Origin: Bacillus sp. FJAT-22090
GTDB lineage: Bacteria > Bacillota > Bacilli > Bacillales_A > Planococcaceae
Assembly (NCBI RefSeq): GCF_007676755.1
Contig: NZ_VEBK01000009.1
Span: 105,747-169,746, forward strand
DNA: 64,000 nucleotides
Direction of reading: 5' to 3'
Positions 6,549-14,444 of the stretch are shown here, one piece after another (position 1 is the first letter of the stretch; each line of letters begins with the position of its first letter). A program made the translations under genes and the position numbers. The notes under the pieces are model-generated. The model saw only the letters and a program-made list of their open reading frames with translations. It did not search any database and was not told the DNA's origin.

Positions 6549-9032
6549 TTATTTATCACGATTTATAACATAATCCAAAAAATGCTTTAAAAATGCCGTA
6601 TTACGTGGCACCTCTTCCAGAGTTTCCAATGCAATACAGTAATTTTCCCACATCTCTTTTTTGGCATCTTCTACACCTAATATAGATACAAAATTGGAAG
6701 TATTATTTTCCACATCCTGGCCAATTGGTTTTCCTAGTAAGCTTGCATCTCCTTCAACATCTAGCAGATCATCTTTAATTTGAAATGCAATGCCAGCATG
6801 ACGAGCAAACTTTTTTAAATAGTCCATTTCTTCCTCTTTAGCCTGGGCAAGAATGGCGGGCATTATGAGAGAAGCTTCGAATCCTATTCCGGTTTTATAA
6901 AAACACATCGTGTTCAGCTGTTCTATTGTTAATTGTTTCCCTTTAGTATCCAAATCCATCATTTGACCTCTGCACATACTTGCGGTTGTTTGTGCAGAGT
7001 ACTTAACCAGTTGTAGTACAGCCTTGGAATCGAATTTATCAAGTGACGCTTGTTCCTCTGTAGCCTTTTGTGTTAGAAATAGACCGGTTAATTCTGCAAC
7101 AGCAATGCTATATACCTCATGAAGGGTCGGACGTCCTCTACGTGTAGTCGCATTATCCTGAGATGGCAGATCATCAAATATTAATGATGCTGTGTGCATA
7201 TATTCCAATGATTTTAAAAGTGGCTCAATAGCCATACTATTTAATCCATATATGTTTATCCCCACGAACCAAGCAACTATTGGTCTTAAACGCTTTCCGT
7301 CACCTTCTAAACTATAATTAGCAGCATCGATTATTTGCTCTTCTGTTAAAAGCATATTCTCCATTTTAGGTATATTCAGGTTGTTGTTGATCTGTTTGCG
7401 TAAGTCTTTAACCGTATTTATAAATTCCTCTTTTTCTGACCGCTCATTTCTCAAAATAGTAATCATATGATCGCGAAGTAGCTTGTCGAAAAAGTCTACG
7501 TCATCTGCTTTACGAACCATGCCTTGGATAAGTTTATTAAATGTAGGATTACCACTAGCAAATATACTCATAACTTCATTGTATTTTGTCGTACCCACTC
7601 GTTCTTTATAGCGTTTCAATCCATTTATTGCCCGATCTAATATAACCTCACAAGTCGACTTATCAGAGTTATATACGTTATGAATTAAATTGAATATAAC
7701 TGTCCAATATAATTCGAAGGGATTAATAAGATCCGAACGTGTCTTGTGATACTTCAAATAATAGGTATAAGGAGTTACTGCACCTTCTTCCCTATCGTCA
7801 AACATATCTGCAAAATCATCCGCAAGCTGATTGTAAATACCGTAAAAAAAAGTTCGGTTATCCAAATCGGTATCTTCAGAGGCTCCAATTACTGAACGGA
7901 CAATTAAACGAGAAGCAGAGGATTTTAAAATAATTGGTATGTAGAGCTCTTCGTTCGTGTAGTTAGGATTAGAGAGTTCCTTCACTCGATCCACTTCCTG
8001 GGAATTAAAAAACACATAGGATTGCTCGTAAAAACCTATTTTTGTCTCTTCACGCTGATGAGCGCTTATATACTCAAAAGCATATTTAAGTTCGGAATGA
8101 ATATATCTGATCAAATCCTCGTTATTTCCAACCCACTCACCTATTTCTGGCACAGCACCAGTTATAAGTGTTGTCCGTATCAAATCTGAATATTGTTTTT
8201 CCTCTTGAGCAGATAGTATTTTTGCATCGAGAAGATCATCAATAAATGGATAAGTCAGACCATATGAATAACCAAGCCTGATTGCTTTGTCTAGTCTCTT
8301 ACTACGTTCATATGGAGGTGTTTCATCGTCCATCTCTTCTAGTTCTTGCATAATAACACCAGCAATTATTTTAATAAGTTTTCTTTGGGCTTGATCAGCA
8401 TCCATACCTTTTGGAATATGGGAAGAGACATTTTTTAGTTTATTGACCAACCAAATTAGACTCGATTCCACCCCTTGTTTCTGTGCAAATCTGTATAATC
8501 TAGCCATGTTAAAAGACTCGCTATTATCCCCGTTTGTTAAGTGATTTTTCAAATCTTCTACTACGTGCCGAATTCTTTTCTGTGTAACAGAGGAATCTAG
8601 AACCTTGCTCAAATCCCTCAAAAAAATATACGAAATACTTCGATGCAGATAATTATCTAGTTTACCAGTGTAATTTAACCATTGAATATATTGTTGATAC
8701 CCTTTAGTATTGGGTTTTCCTCTTCTCCTCGAAAATAGAGACAATAAAGGATGATGGTGAATGTGGTTATGTTTCCACACTTGTATATCTGTAGTTAGAG
8801 CTGCGACATACGTTTTTTGAATGACTTGTTCATTAAGTAATATAAAATAATGGGATGCTTTTAACTCTGCTTGTCGATAACATTCATTGGCATTTATCAC
8901 TGTCTTCTCGTTCATACCATAATTCACCTTCAATTCCTGTTCTATTTCGAAAAAATCCAACACCATATTTCTATCTACAATATAATATTTTCTATTATAA
9001 CATCTGATTTTTCTCTTCAGTTTCTTTCCCAC
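6549..9032 (-). CDS. Two-domain isoprenoid synthase: polyprenyl synthetase C-half fused to a class I terpene-synthase-like N-half
   Basis: 827 residues, against about 300 for an ordinary prenyltransferase. The C-terminal third is a polyprenyl diphosphate synthase: GDGKRLRP (577-584), the first Asp-rich motif DDLPSQD (620-626) followed by RRGRPT, and the second motif DDLLD (754-758). The N-terminal 520 residues are also all-helical and hold IDDLLD (264-269) and ADDFADMFDDREEG (404-417), placed like metal-binding Asp motifs of class I isoprenoid enzymes. The protein may therefore make a prenyl diphosphate and then use it. I moved the start to GTG 9032, seven bases after AGGAG; a TTG at 9053 lies before that site. 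The product is unknown. The neighbouring FAD enzyme is convergent, not co-transcribed. Confidence 0.75.
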   Translation of the reverse strand: MGKKLKRKIRCYNRKYYIVDRNMVLDFFEIEQELKVNYGMNEKTVINANECYRQAELKASHYFILLNEQVIQKTYVAALTTDIQVWKHNHIHHHPLLSLFSRRRGKPNTKGYQQYIQWLNYTGKLDNYLHRSISYIFLRDLSKVLDSSVTQKRIRHVVEDLKNHLTNGDNSESFNMARLYRFAQKQGVESSLIWLVNKLKNVSSHIPKGMDADQAQRKLIKIIAGVIMQELEEMDDETPPYERSKRLDKAIRLGYSYGLTYPFIDDLLDAKILSAQEEKQYSDLIRTTLITGAVPEIGEWVGNNEDLIRYIHSELKYAFEYISAHQREETKIGFYEQSYVFFNSQEVDRVKELSNPNYTNEELYIPIILKSSASRLIVRSVIGASEDTDLDNRTFFYGIYNQLADDFADMFDDREEGAVTPYTYYLKYHKTRSDLINPFELYWTVIFNLIHNVYNSDKSTCEVILDRAINGLKRYKERVGTTKYNEVMSIFASGNPTFNKLIQGMVRKADDVDFFDKLLRDHMITILRNERSEKEEFINTVKDLRKQINNNLNIPKMENMLLTEEQIIDAANYSLEGDGKRLRPIVAWFVGINIYGLNSMAIEPLLKSLEYMHTASLIFDDLPSQDNATTRRGRPTLHEVYSIAVAELTGLFLTQKATEEQASLDKFDSKAVLQLVKYSAQTTASMCRGQMMDLDTKGKQLTIEQLNTMCFYKTGIGFEASLIMPAILAQAKEEEMDYLKKFARHAGIAFQIKDDLLDVEGDASLLGKPIGQDVENNTSNFVSILGVEDAKKEMWENYCIALETLEEVPRNTAFLKHFLDYVINRDK

Positions 9033-9218
9033 TGCTCGACTCCTAATTAACAATCTATTCTAATGTAAATTCCTAAATTCCTATTTTTTTACCGAAAGCA
9101 ATTTAAATAGGGCTTTCTTGTGATGGTTTAGTTTTAATGGATCGGTGATATACTAAGACGAAGTAAATGATAGTTAATAAGAGATGATTAATGTTAATTA
9201 TTGGAGGGTGTGTTATCT

Positions 9219-9875
9219 GTGAAGCTATTTCAGGTAAGAAAAGGACAATTTGTCTATTATAAAAATGAATTACACCGAGTTTATTCGGTAAAGCCTATGT
9301 ATAAACAGTCTGTTCATCTAATGAGACTGAGGGATCTAACACAACACTTATGTAGCGCAGCAGAAGTAGAAAAATATAATCCAAAAGCACTTGATAGCTT
9401 TATTTTCAATAGAAAAATATACACCCTTAGTAAAGACAGAAAAGCTAAGGAAGGGGATTTTATCTTAATTACTAATCCAAATCCCGATTATCTCGATCAT
9501 TATTCACTAAATGAGATTGAAGAAGTGGCCGTGGTGGAAGATGAAGGTGTTACGACAAACAATTCTAATGGGATTGGGCATAAGGAATATTTATTGATGC
9601 TCGTTGGTCGCACCGACAACAGTAATCCAATTGAATATCAAGACAACCAAAATATAGATGAGAGCAATTTATATGAACAAACAGTTATTAATGATGAACT
9701 ATTCCCAACAATAGGCGATATATATAGAAAAAATGACCAAGATACTTCAATTGAAGCGATGGTAATCGGCATAAAAGACAAGATGATATTTCTAGGTGGA
9801 GGATTCGAATTACCGCATGAGGAATTGATGAACAGTGAAAAGTGGGAGTTTCTATATAATCTTTTCGATAAATGA
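9219..9875 (+). CDS. Hypothetical protein
   Basis: About 218 residues, soluble, acidic in its second half, with no signal peptide or membrane span. It starts MKLFQVRKGQFVYYKNELHR, which looks like a small beta-barrel opening, and it ends with GIKDKMIFLGGGFELPHEEL. The pattern could be two beta-rich units joined by an acidic linker (about 145-180). I do not recognise the family. The GTG start at 9219 is chosen because GGAGGG at 9203-9208 is its ribosome binding site; a TTG at 9201 overlaps that site. It is 78 bases upstream of the spore gene tlp, on the same strand, but nothing shows a shared function. Confidence 0.7.
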   Translation: MKLFQVRKGQFVYYKNELHRVYSVKPMYKQSVHLMRLRDLTQHLCSAAEVEKYNPKALDSFIFNRKIYTLSKDRKAKEGDFILITNPNPDYLDHYSLNEIEEVAVVEDEGVTTNNSNGIGHKEYLLMLVGRTDNSNPIEYQDNQNIDESNLYEQTVINDELFPTIGDIYRKNDQDTSIEAMVIGIKDKMIFLGGGFELPHEELMNSEKWEFLYNLFDK

Positions 9876-9953
9876 GCTTCCTTAAACTGGTGATATAATT
9901 TTATTTAACAAGGGAATACTACATATTGAACATTCCAGAAAGGAGGAAAGAAT

Positions 9954-10172
9954 ATGGAAAGAAATAGCCCTGGTTCTAATGATCCTGCTAACAGAAAAGA
10001 AAGACTAAAGAAAACAATTGAAAATAAGAAAGCAGCAGAAGCAGCAATGGAGTTCGCTGATGGGAAAGAACTCGCTGCGATCAAGGAGAAAAATGCTCGA
10101 CGAGAAGAAAATATAGAGGATATGAAAAATGATTTAGAGGCGCAGTCCGAGTCTATAAAAGGATATGTATGA
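9954..10172 (+). CDS. tlp: Small acid-soluble spore protein Tlp
   Basis: 72 residues, highly charged and helical, without cysteine. The middle AMEFADGKELAAIKEKNARR matches my memory of the Tlp family of minor small acid-soluble spore proteins, where the equivalent is (S/A)M-(R/E)FAD-x-K-x-L-x-x-IKEKN-x-RR. Tlp is made in the developing forespore and degraded on germination; despite its name it is not a thioredoxin. A strong AAAGGAGG ribosome binding site precedes ATG 9954. It is monocistronic and ends in the hairpin at 10184-10212. The call is good, though the N terminus is less conserved. Confidence 0.85.
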   Translation: MERNSPGSNDPANRKERLKKTIENKKAAEAAMEFADGKELAAIKEKNARREENIEDMKNDLEAQSESIKGYV

Positions 10173-10183
10173 GAAAAATCTTA

Positions 10184-10212
10184 GTAAAGGGTACCTCTTG
10201 AGGTATCCTTTA
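10184..10212 (+). terminator. Terminator after tlp
   Basis: AAAGGGTACCTC-TTG-AGGTATCCTTT stem-loop, 12 bases after the tlp stop, with a short T/A-rich tail. Confidence 0.7.
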
Positions 10213-10258
10213 TATATTTGCGGCCGAACAGTACGGTACTACAAAAAGAGAAGTGTTC

Positions 10259-10287
10259 TTGCAATTGCATTTGAATACGAGTATTAT
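10259..10287 (+). promoter_or_regulatory. Probable SigA promoter of dapA
   Basis: TTGCAA at 10259-10264 and TATTAT at 10282-10287 with a 17-base spacer, placed about 40 bases upstream of the lysine aptamer. It is judged by eye only. Confidence 0.5.
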
Positions 10288-10327
10288 TATGTGTAATTAA
10301 ATATTCTCTTATTTCAAAAATTTTTGA

Positions 10328-10506
10328 AGTAAGGATAGAGGCGCAAAGACCATTAGTACACATTTTGAGGATAATGAGATCCTATGACAATTGTGGAAAG
10401 GGGAATTTGCCGAAGCGGATAGAATCTCATTTTTCTTGAAGCTGGTTCTGTTGTTGAACAAACACAGAATTGTCATATGGGAAACTATATGGAGGGCTAT
10501 CTTACG
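10328..10506 (+). promoter_or_regulatory. Lysine riboswitch (L box) aptamer
   Basis: The conserved core is visible: GGATAGAGGCGCAAAG, then AGTA, then GGAAAGGGGAATTTGCCGAAG. The closing helix pairs GTAAGGATAG (10328-10337) with CTATCTTAC (about 10498-10506). It ends just before a terminator (10533-10564) and dapA. In the L-box family lysine binding favours the terminator, so dapA should be shut off when lysine is plentiful. Confidence 0.93.
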
Positions 10507-10532
10507 CACAGAAATAGTAAATTATTTCTACT

Positions 10533-10564
10533 GCAACAACGAGCCCTCGTTGTTGCTTTTTTGC
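10533..10564 (+). terminator. Riboswitch-controlled terminator
   Basis: GCAACAACGAG-CC-CTCGTTGTTGC followed by TTTTTT is a perfect 11-bp stem. It lies between the lysine aptamer and the dapA ribosome binding site, and is the expression platform of the riboswitch. Confidence 0.92.
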
Positions 10565-10626
10565 GTCTAATTACTACTGCCCTTCTCTCTCAATTTTTAA
10601 TCATAAAAAAAGGATGTGGAGAAGAA

Positions 10627-11514
10627 ATGAATTTTGGACAAGTTTTAACTGCTATGGTGACACCATTTGATCATAATGGTGAAATTGATTTTCAAGCTAC
10701 AAAAGATTTAATAAATTATTTAATTGCAAATGGTACAGAAGGTTTAGTTGTATCTGGTACAACAGGAGAATCTCCAACGTTAACGGAAACAGAAAAAGTA
10801 CAATTATTTCAATTTGCAGTGGAAGTTGTGAATGGTAGAGTCCCAGTAATTGCTGGTACCGGGTCATACAATACAAAAGCTTCGATAGAATTAACAAAGC
10901 TTGCAGAAGATGCAGGTGTCGACGGTATTATGCTCGTTGCTCCGTACTATAGCAAACCATCCCAAGAAGGTTTGTATCAACATTTCAAGACAATTGCTGC
11001 GGTCACGTCCTTACCAATCATGCTTTATAATATTCCTGGACGAAGTGTCGTTAATATAGGTGTAGAAACTGTCGTTCGTCTTTCTAAAATCCCGAATATA
11101 GTTTCTATTAAAGAAGCAAGCGGTAATTTAGATACGATGGCTGAAATTATAGAGAATACCCCTGAAGACTTTTCGCTTTATAGCGGCGATGATGGCTTGA
11201 CAATTCCAGTTTTATCGATTGGTGGAACAGGAGTAGTTTCAGTAGCATCCCATGTTATCGGAAATGAAATGCAAACGATGATTGCAAATTTCATGAGCGG
11301 TAATATCCAAGAAGCAGCTAGAGATCATCGCAGACTACTGCCAATCATGAAAGCACTATTTGCTGCTCCAAACCCAACACCTGTTAAAGCAGCTTTAAAT
11401 GTAAAGGGAATCCCTGTCGGCGGTGTCCGTTTACCTATGATACCTTTAACTGGTGAAGAGCTAGATACCTTGCAAAGCGTATTAGCAACACAACAGGAAA
11501 TAGTAAATTCATAA
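10627..11514 (+). CDS. dapA: 4-hydroxy-tetrahydrodipicolinate synthase DapA
   Basis: 295 residues. It condenses pyruvate with aspartate semialdehyde in the first committed step of lysine, diaminopimelate and spore dipicolinate synthesis. The TIM barrel shows GTTGESPTL near 45, the catalytic tyrosine region LYNIPGRS near 135, and the Schiff-base lysine in SIKEASGNL near 162. I place the start at ATG 10627 (MNFGQVLTAM) after GTGGAGAAG; the frame is open further upstream, but that part is riboswitch leader. The gene is monocistronic under an L box, away from asd and dapG, and has the usual length. Confidence 0.96.
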   Translation: MNFGQVLTAMVTPFDHNGEIDFQATKDLINYLIANGTEGLVVSGTTGESPTLTETEKVQLFQFAVEVVNGRVPVIAGTGSYNTKASIELTKLAEDAGVDGIMLVAPYYSKPSQEGLYQHFKTIAAVTSLPIMLYNIPGRSVVNIGVETVVRLSKIPNIVSIKEASGNLDTMAEIIENTPEDFSLYSGDDGLTIPVLSIGGTGVVSVASHVIGNEMQTMIANFMSGNIQEAARDHRRLLPIMKALFAAPNPTPVKAALNVKGIPVGGVRLPMIPLTGEELDTLQSVLATQQEIVNS

Positions 11515-11617
11515 ATCATGGTATTGATTGTCGTAGTTTTTCCAAATCGTACAACATATATAAATTAATGTTTAATGCCCTACTATAGGGAAAGTGTGTC
11601 TTAAGGAAGTGTCCGCT

Positions 11618-11752
11618 TGGATTTCCGCTGCAGGACGGACGCTTTCCATGGGGTGAGTGATGAGCCTTCACCGCCCGCTTGCGCGTTCGTTGTGAAGTCT
11701 CATCTTACTCACTTGATTCCACTGGAGTCGCCGTCCTTTTCGCTCCAATCCA
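11618..11752. repeat. Dispersed palindromic intergenic element, copy 2
   Basis: It starts TGGATTTCCGCTGC and ends CGCTCCAATCCAT, giving inverted ends. Blocks such as GGACGGACGC, GGGGTGAGTGATGA and ACTGGAGTCGCCGT are shared with the copy at 21868-21999. It has no coding capacity. It lies in the 680-base gene-free stretch between dapA and the IS256-type element. Confidence 0.75.
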
Positions 11753-11799
11753 TCCAAATAGACGCTTTTCTCTGTATATAATATCCATTAAAAGTTAGA

Positions 11800-11916
11800 A
11801 AATGGCTAAGCGAGACCAAATAGCTCGTGAAAGCAACCAATTCAACACGAAACGCAACCAGTTTGAGCGGGAAAGCAACCAAATTGACAACGAGCGCAAC
11901 CAATTCTTCAAGTAAG
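11800..11916. repeat. 21-bp GCAACCA repeat array, short version
   Basis: GCAACCA units begin at 11833, 11854, 11875 and 11896, exactly 21 bases apart. They are preceded by a degenerate unit and the leader TTAGAAAATGGCT. The same leader (TTAGAAATAAATGGCT) and the same 21-bp units make up the large array at 62976-63780. It is non-coding: the minus-strand reading frame through it (LVAF heptads) has no ribosome binding site. Confidence 0.8.
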
Positions 11917-11995
11917 GGCTTGCGGACACTGATTGCCATGCACTTTACTTGAAGTCTCCGCTTAATTTACATGGATTAGATCGTCCATTAAATTT

Positions 11996-12062
11996 GCGCA
12001 ACATCTTAGTCGTTACTCGCAACTTTATAGACCATATGCGCAATATTATGAATGGACGGAAC
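11996..12062. repeat. Second, decayed 21-bp array
   Basis: GCAAC/GCAAT units start at 11998, 12019 and 12040, again at 21-bp steps, with a degenerate GGAAC at 12058. The sequence between units differs from the array at 11.8 kb. The IS256-type element is inserted 27 bases further on. Confidence 0.5.
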
Positions 12063-12193
12063 TTTATGCTTGGATGCTGACTCGTTATGGATAGTGTATA
12101 AAAGTTTGTGTAAGGCTTTTTGTAGACAAAAAGAAAAAGGCAAAGTACCCTCAAGTTATCGACCAAAACAACTTTAAAAGGAGAACTTTGCCT

Positions 12194-13366
12194 ATGTCAC
12201 ATTCTAACATATTTTCAGGAGATATTTCTAAACAAATACAAGAAATGGTTCAACTTTTTTTGAAGGAGAAGCTGGAGCTTCTTCTGAAAAATGAAATGGA
12301 GGTTGCACTTGAACTAGAGCCTATCGGCGAAAACAACTCGAAGAATGGCTACTATAAGCGCACCTTGGATACTATGTACGGAAAAGTAGAAGATCTTTCT
12401 GTACCTAGAGACCGAATGGGTCAGTACCAGACAGCCTTGTTTGATCCCTATCAACGACGCATGGTGGCAGTGGACGATTTGATTATCCAGCTATATCAAC
12501 ACGGAGTGTCGCCACGTAAAGTTGGTTCTATTATTCAGGGTCTTTTAGGAGAAGCATACTCTCCAGGAACTGTTTCCAATATCACCGGTAAACTCGTAGA
12601 AGATATCGAGAAGTGGAAAGTGCGTCCTCTACGAAAACGGTATTTGGCCATCTATCTAGATGCGACTTTCCTTAATATTCGTCGGGATACCTATGAGAAT
12701 GAAGCTGTCTATATAGCGATAGGCGTGACGGAGGATGGTTATCGTGAAGTGCTCGGATTCTTTGTGGGAGGAAATGAGAGTGCACATGGATGGAAAGAAG
12801 TGCTGTTTGATATGAAGGCCCGTGGAGTCGAACAAGTGGCACTTGGTATCTTTGATGGTTTATCTGGTCTAGATACGGCTTTCAACTCCGTCTTCCCAGA
12901 AGCAGATATACAACTTTGTGTCATCCATAAAGTGCGTTATACAACACACCGTATTCGTCCGAAGGATCGCCCCGACTTCCTACAGGACCTAAAAAAAGTC
13001 TACACGGCGGAGCGTTATGAAGGAGCTGTAGAAGCTCTAAATCAACTTAAATCAAACTGGGGAAGTTTATATAAGCGGGAAATCGTCTCTTGGGAAAGAG
13101 AACTTCCTGTTTTGATGACCTTTTTAAAATATCCAAAGGAGATTCGAAAGTATCTGTACACAACGAACCTTATTGAACGTTTCAATAGAGAAATCAAAGC
13201 AAGAACCAAAGTATCGGGGAATTTTAGTACTGTGGAGGCTGCCGAGAAGATAGTTTATCTGGTTACTACCGTCTATAACCAAAAATTTGAGACCAAGACT
13301 TTGAGTGGTTTTAACTTAGCGAGTAAGGAAATAACCAACATTATGAGGTCAAAATTCGGGGAATGA
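12194..13366 (+). CDS. IS256-family transposase
   Basis: 390 residues from ATG 12194, with AAGGAG ten bases upstream; an in-frame TTG at 12188 is less well spaced. The transposase mutator-type fold is recognised by VPRDRMGQY, GVSPRKVGSI and GEAYSPGTVSNI. The catalytic triad appears as D in YLDATFLNIRRD (about 156), D in GIFDGLSGLDTAF and E in TTNLIERFNREIK. It catalyses cut-and-paste or circle-mediated movement of the surrounding element. The reading frame is full length and undamaged, so it may be active. Confidence 0.95.
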   Translation: MSHSNIFSGDISKQIQEMVQLFLKEKLELLLKNEMEVALELEPIGENNSKNGYYKRTLDTMYGKVEDLSVPRDRMGQYQTALFDPYQRRMVAVDDLIIQLYQHGVSPRKVGSIIQGLLGEAYSPGTVSNITGKLVEDIEKWKVRPLRKRYLAIYLDATFLNIRRDTYENEAVYIAIGVTEDGYREVLGFFVGGNESAHGWKEVLFDMKARGVEQVALGIFDGLSGLDTAFNSVFPEADIQLCVIHKVRYTTHRIRPKDRPDFLQDLKKVYTAERYEGAVEALNQLKSNWGSLYKREIVSWERELPVLMTFLKYPKEIRKYLYTTNLIERFNREIKARTKVSGNFSTVEAAEKIVYLVTTVYNQKFETKTLSGFNLASKEITNIMRSKFGE

Positions 13367-13427
13367 TGTAACTGATCACCCGCACCCGTCTCATTTTTAC
13401 TAGAACTACCACTTGACATGGAGCCTC

Positions 13428-13502
13428 TGTGGGCGTGCGTTATAAGCCAATAGCCAGCTAAAAAAGCTGGCTTAACAGGGGTTATTTTAACACGCCCACC
13501 TC
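13428..13502. other. Large stem-loop in the IS 3' non-coding part
   Basis: GTGGGCGTGCGTTA pairs imperfectly with TTTTAACACGCCCAC. Inside it is nested a perfect hairpin, AGCCAGCT-AAAA-AGCTGGCT (13452-13471). It could block read-through transcription or mark the transposon end. It lies in the 476-base gene-free stretch 13367-13842, whose remaining sequence (13614-13794) shows nothing I can name. Confidence 0.6.
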
Positions 13503-13794
13503 TCCATATAAAGTGGACAGAGAACAAGTTCTCTTTAATTCGCATGATATATTTTCTGTAAAAAAACTAAGGTGTACTTTTTTACACATAATTCTTGACA
13601 CTACCTCGTTATGCCTGGATAGCTACTTTTTATGCTCGCATAACAGCACCCTTTGCTCGGAGCAGAGGCAACTAATTTAAAACGCACTCTCCCTATTAAA
13701 CGAATAACGTAAAATAGGTAGTCTTCTTATTTTTCACTCAATCGCTTAAGACGGGATAATCCACACTCGTGTTCCTAAATAATGAAATTGTCTT

Positions 13795-13839
13795 AAAAAA
13801 GAGCGGATTCCAAATAACATCGGAATCCGCTCTTTTTTA
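13795..13839 (-). terminator. Terminator after the DUF1456 gene
   Basis: AAAAAAGAGCGGATTCC...GGAATCCGCTCTTTTTT is a perfect long stem with A and T tracts on both sides, four bases beyond the DUF1456 stop codon. Confidence 0.9.
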
Positions 13840-13842
13840 ATT

Positions 13843-14355
13843 CTAACTTCTATATTTTACTGCCAACCCTTTTAAGAATTTCCGCGCAAAGTTATCTCCG
13901 CATTCTTTATAATTCCGATGTCCTGGTTTTCTTAAAATTGCACCTAATTCCCCTTTTGATACAGCTATCCCACCATCATCGAGGATATCCAGCATAGCTT
14001 CTGTTGTTAATTGTAGGGCTACTTTAAGTTTCTTCAGCAACATATTATTTACATGATCTTTATGCTGTTCTGCCGGCTTTGGATTTTCTGATTGCCCTGG
14101 TTTGGGTTCTTGCTTTCCTCTTTTATATGTAACTAAGCCATTTAAAAATGATTCCAGCATTTTATTATTACACTTTATATGATTTTCATCTTCTACCGTG
14201 TCTTCCTCATCATTCTCTTCTCTTGATTTCGTAAGGATTTTGAGTACTTCTTCTTTTGTAACTTCCACCCCACCTAGTTTAAAAATCTCTACCATATCTT
14301 TATTTTTTATATCTAGGGCGTATCTTAACCTGATCAATATATCATTATTCTCCAC
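13843..14355 (-). CDS. DUF1456 family protein (YehS-like)
   Basis: 170 residues with two copies of the DUF1456 helical unit, each starting with a short hydrophobic helix. The N-terminal copy (1-90) has NNDILIRLRYALDIKNKDMV and KLGGVEVTKEEV; the C-terminal copy (about 103-165) has LLKKLKVALQLTTEAMLDIL and DDGGIAVSKGELGAIL. A proline/lysine linker joins them. The start is GTG at 14355 after a perfect AGGAGG. The family is widespread and of unknown role. It is probably transcribed alone, ending at the strong hairpin at 13795-13839. Confidence 0.88.
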   Translation of the reverse strand: MENNDILIRLRYALDIKNKDMVEIFKLGGVEVTKEEVLKILTKSREENDEEDTVEDENHIKCNNKMLESFLNGLVTYKRGKQEPKPGQSENPKPAEQHKDHVNNMLLKKLKVALQLTTEAMLDILDDGGIAVSKGELGAILRKPGHRNYKECGDNFARKFLKGLAVKYRS

Positions 14356-14444
14356 TTAAAAACCTCCTATAGTATTCTTATAAACCATTTAAGTCTATCG
14401 ACAAATTTTTTTACAATGTGTAAAGGATTTTCCACTTGTTTATG

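Larger units (their letters stand above)
12090..13604 (+). mobile_element. Complete IS256-family insertion sequence, 1515 bp
   Basis: The left end GATAGTGTATAAAAG...TGTGTAA (12090-12113) and the right end, read inward as GTAGTGTCAAGAATTATGTGTAA (13604-13582), are imperfect inverted repeats. The element is flanked by a 9-bp direct repeat, CTCGTTATG, at 12081-12089 and 13605-13613, the target duplication expected for this family. It contains one intact transposase gene. The matching duplication and open frame suggest a recent insertion. Confidence 0.9.

Noticed and set aside
11709..11939. Minus-strand ORF with LVAF-type heptad repeats
   Set aside because: It is a by-product of the 21-bp repeat (21 bp = 7 codons), runs into the dispersed palindromic element, and has no ribosome binding site or known family.
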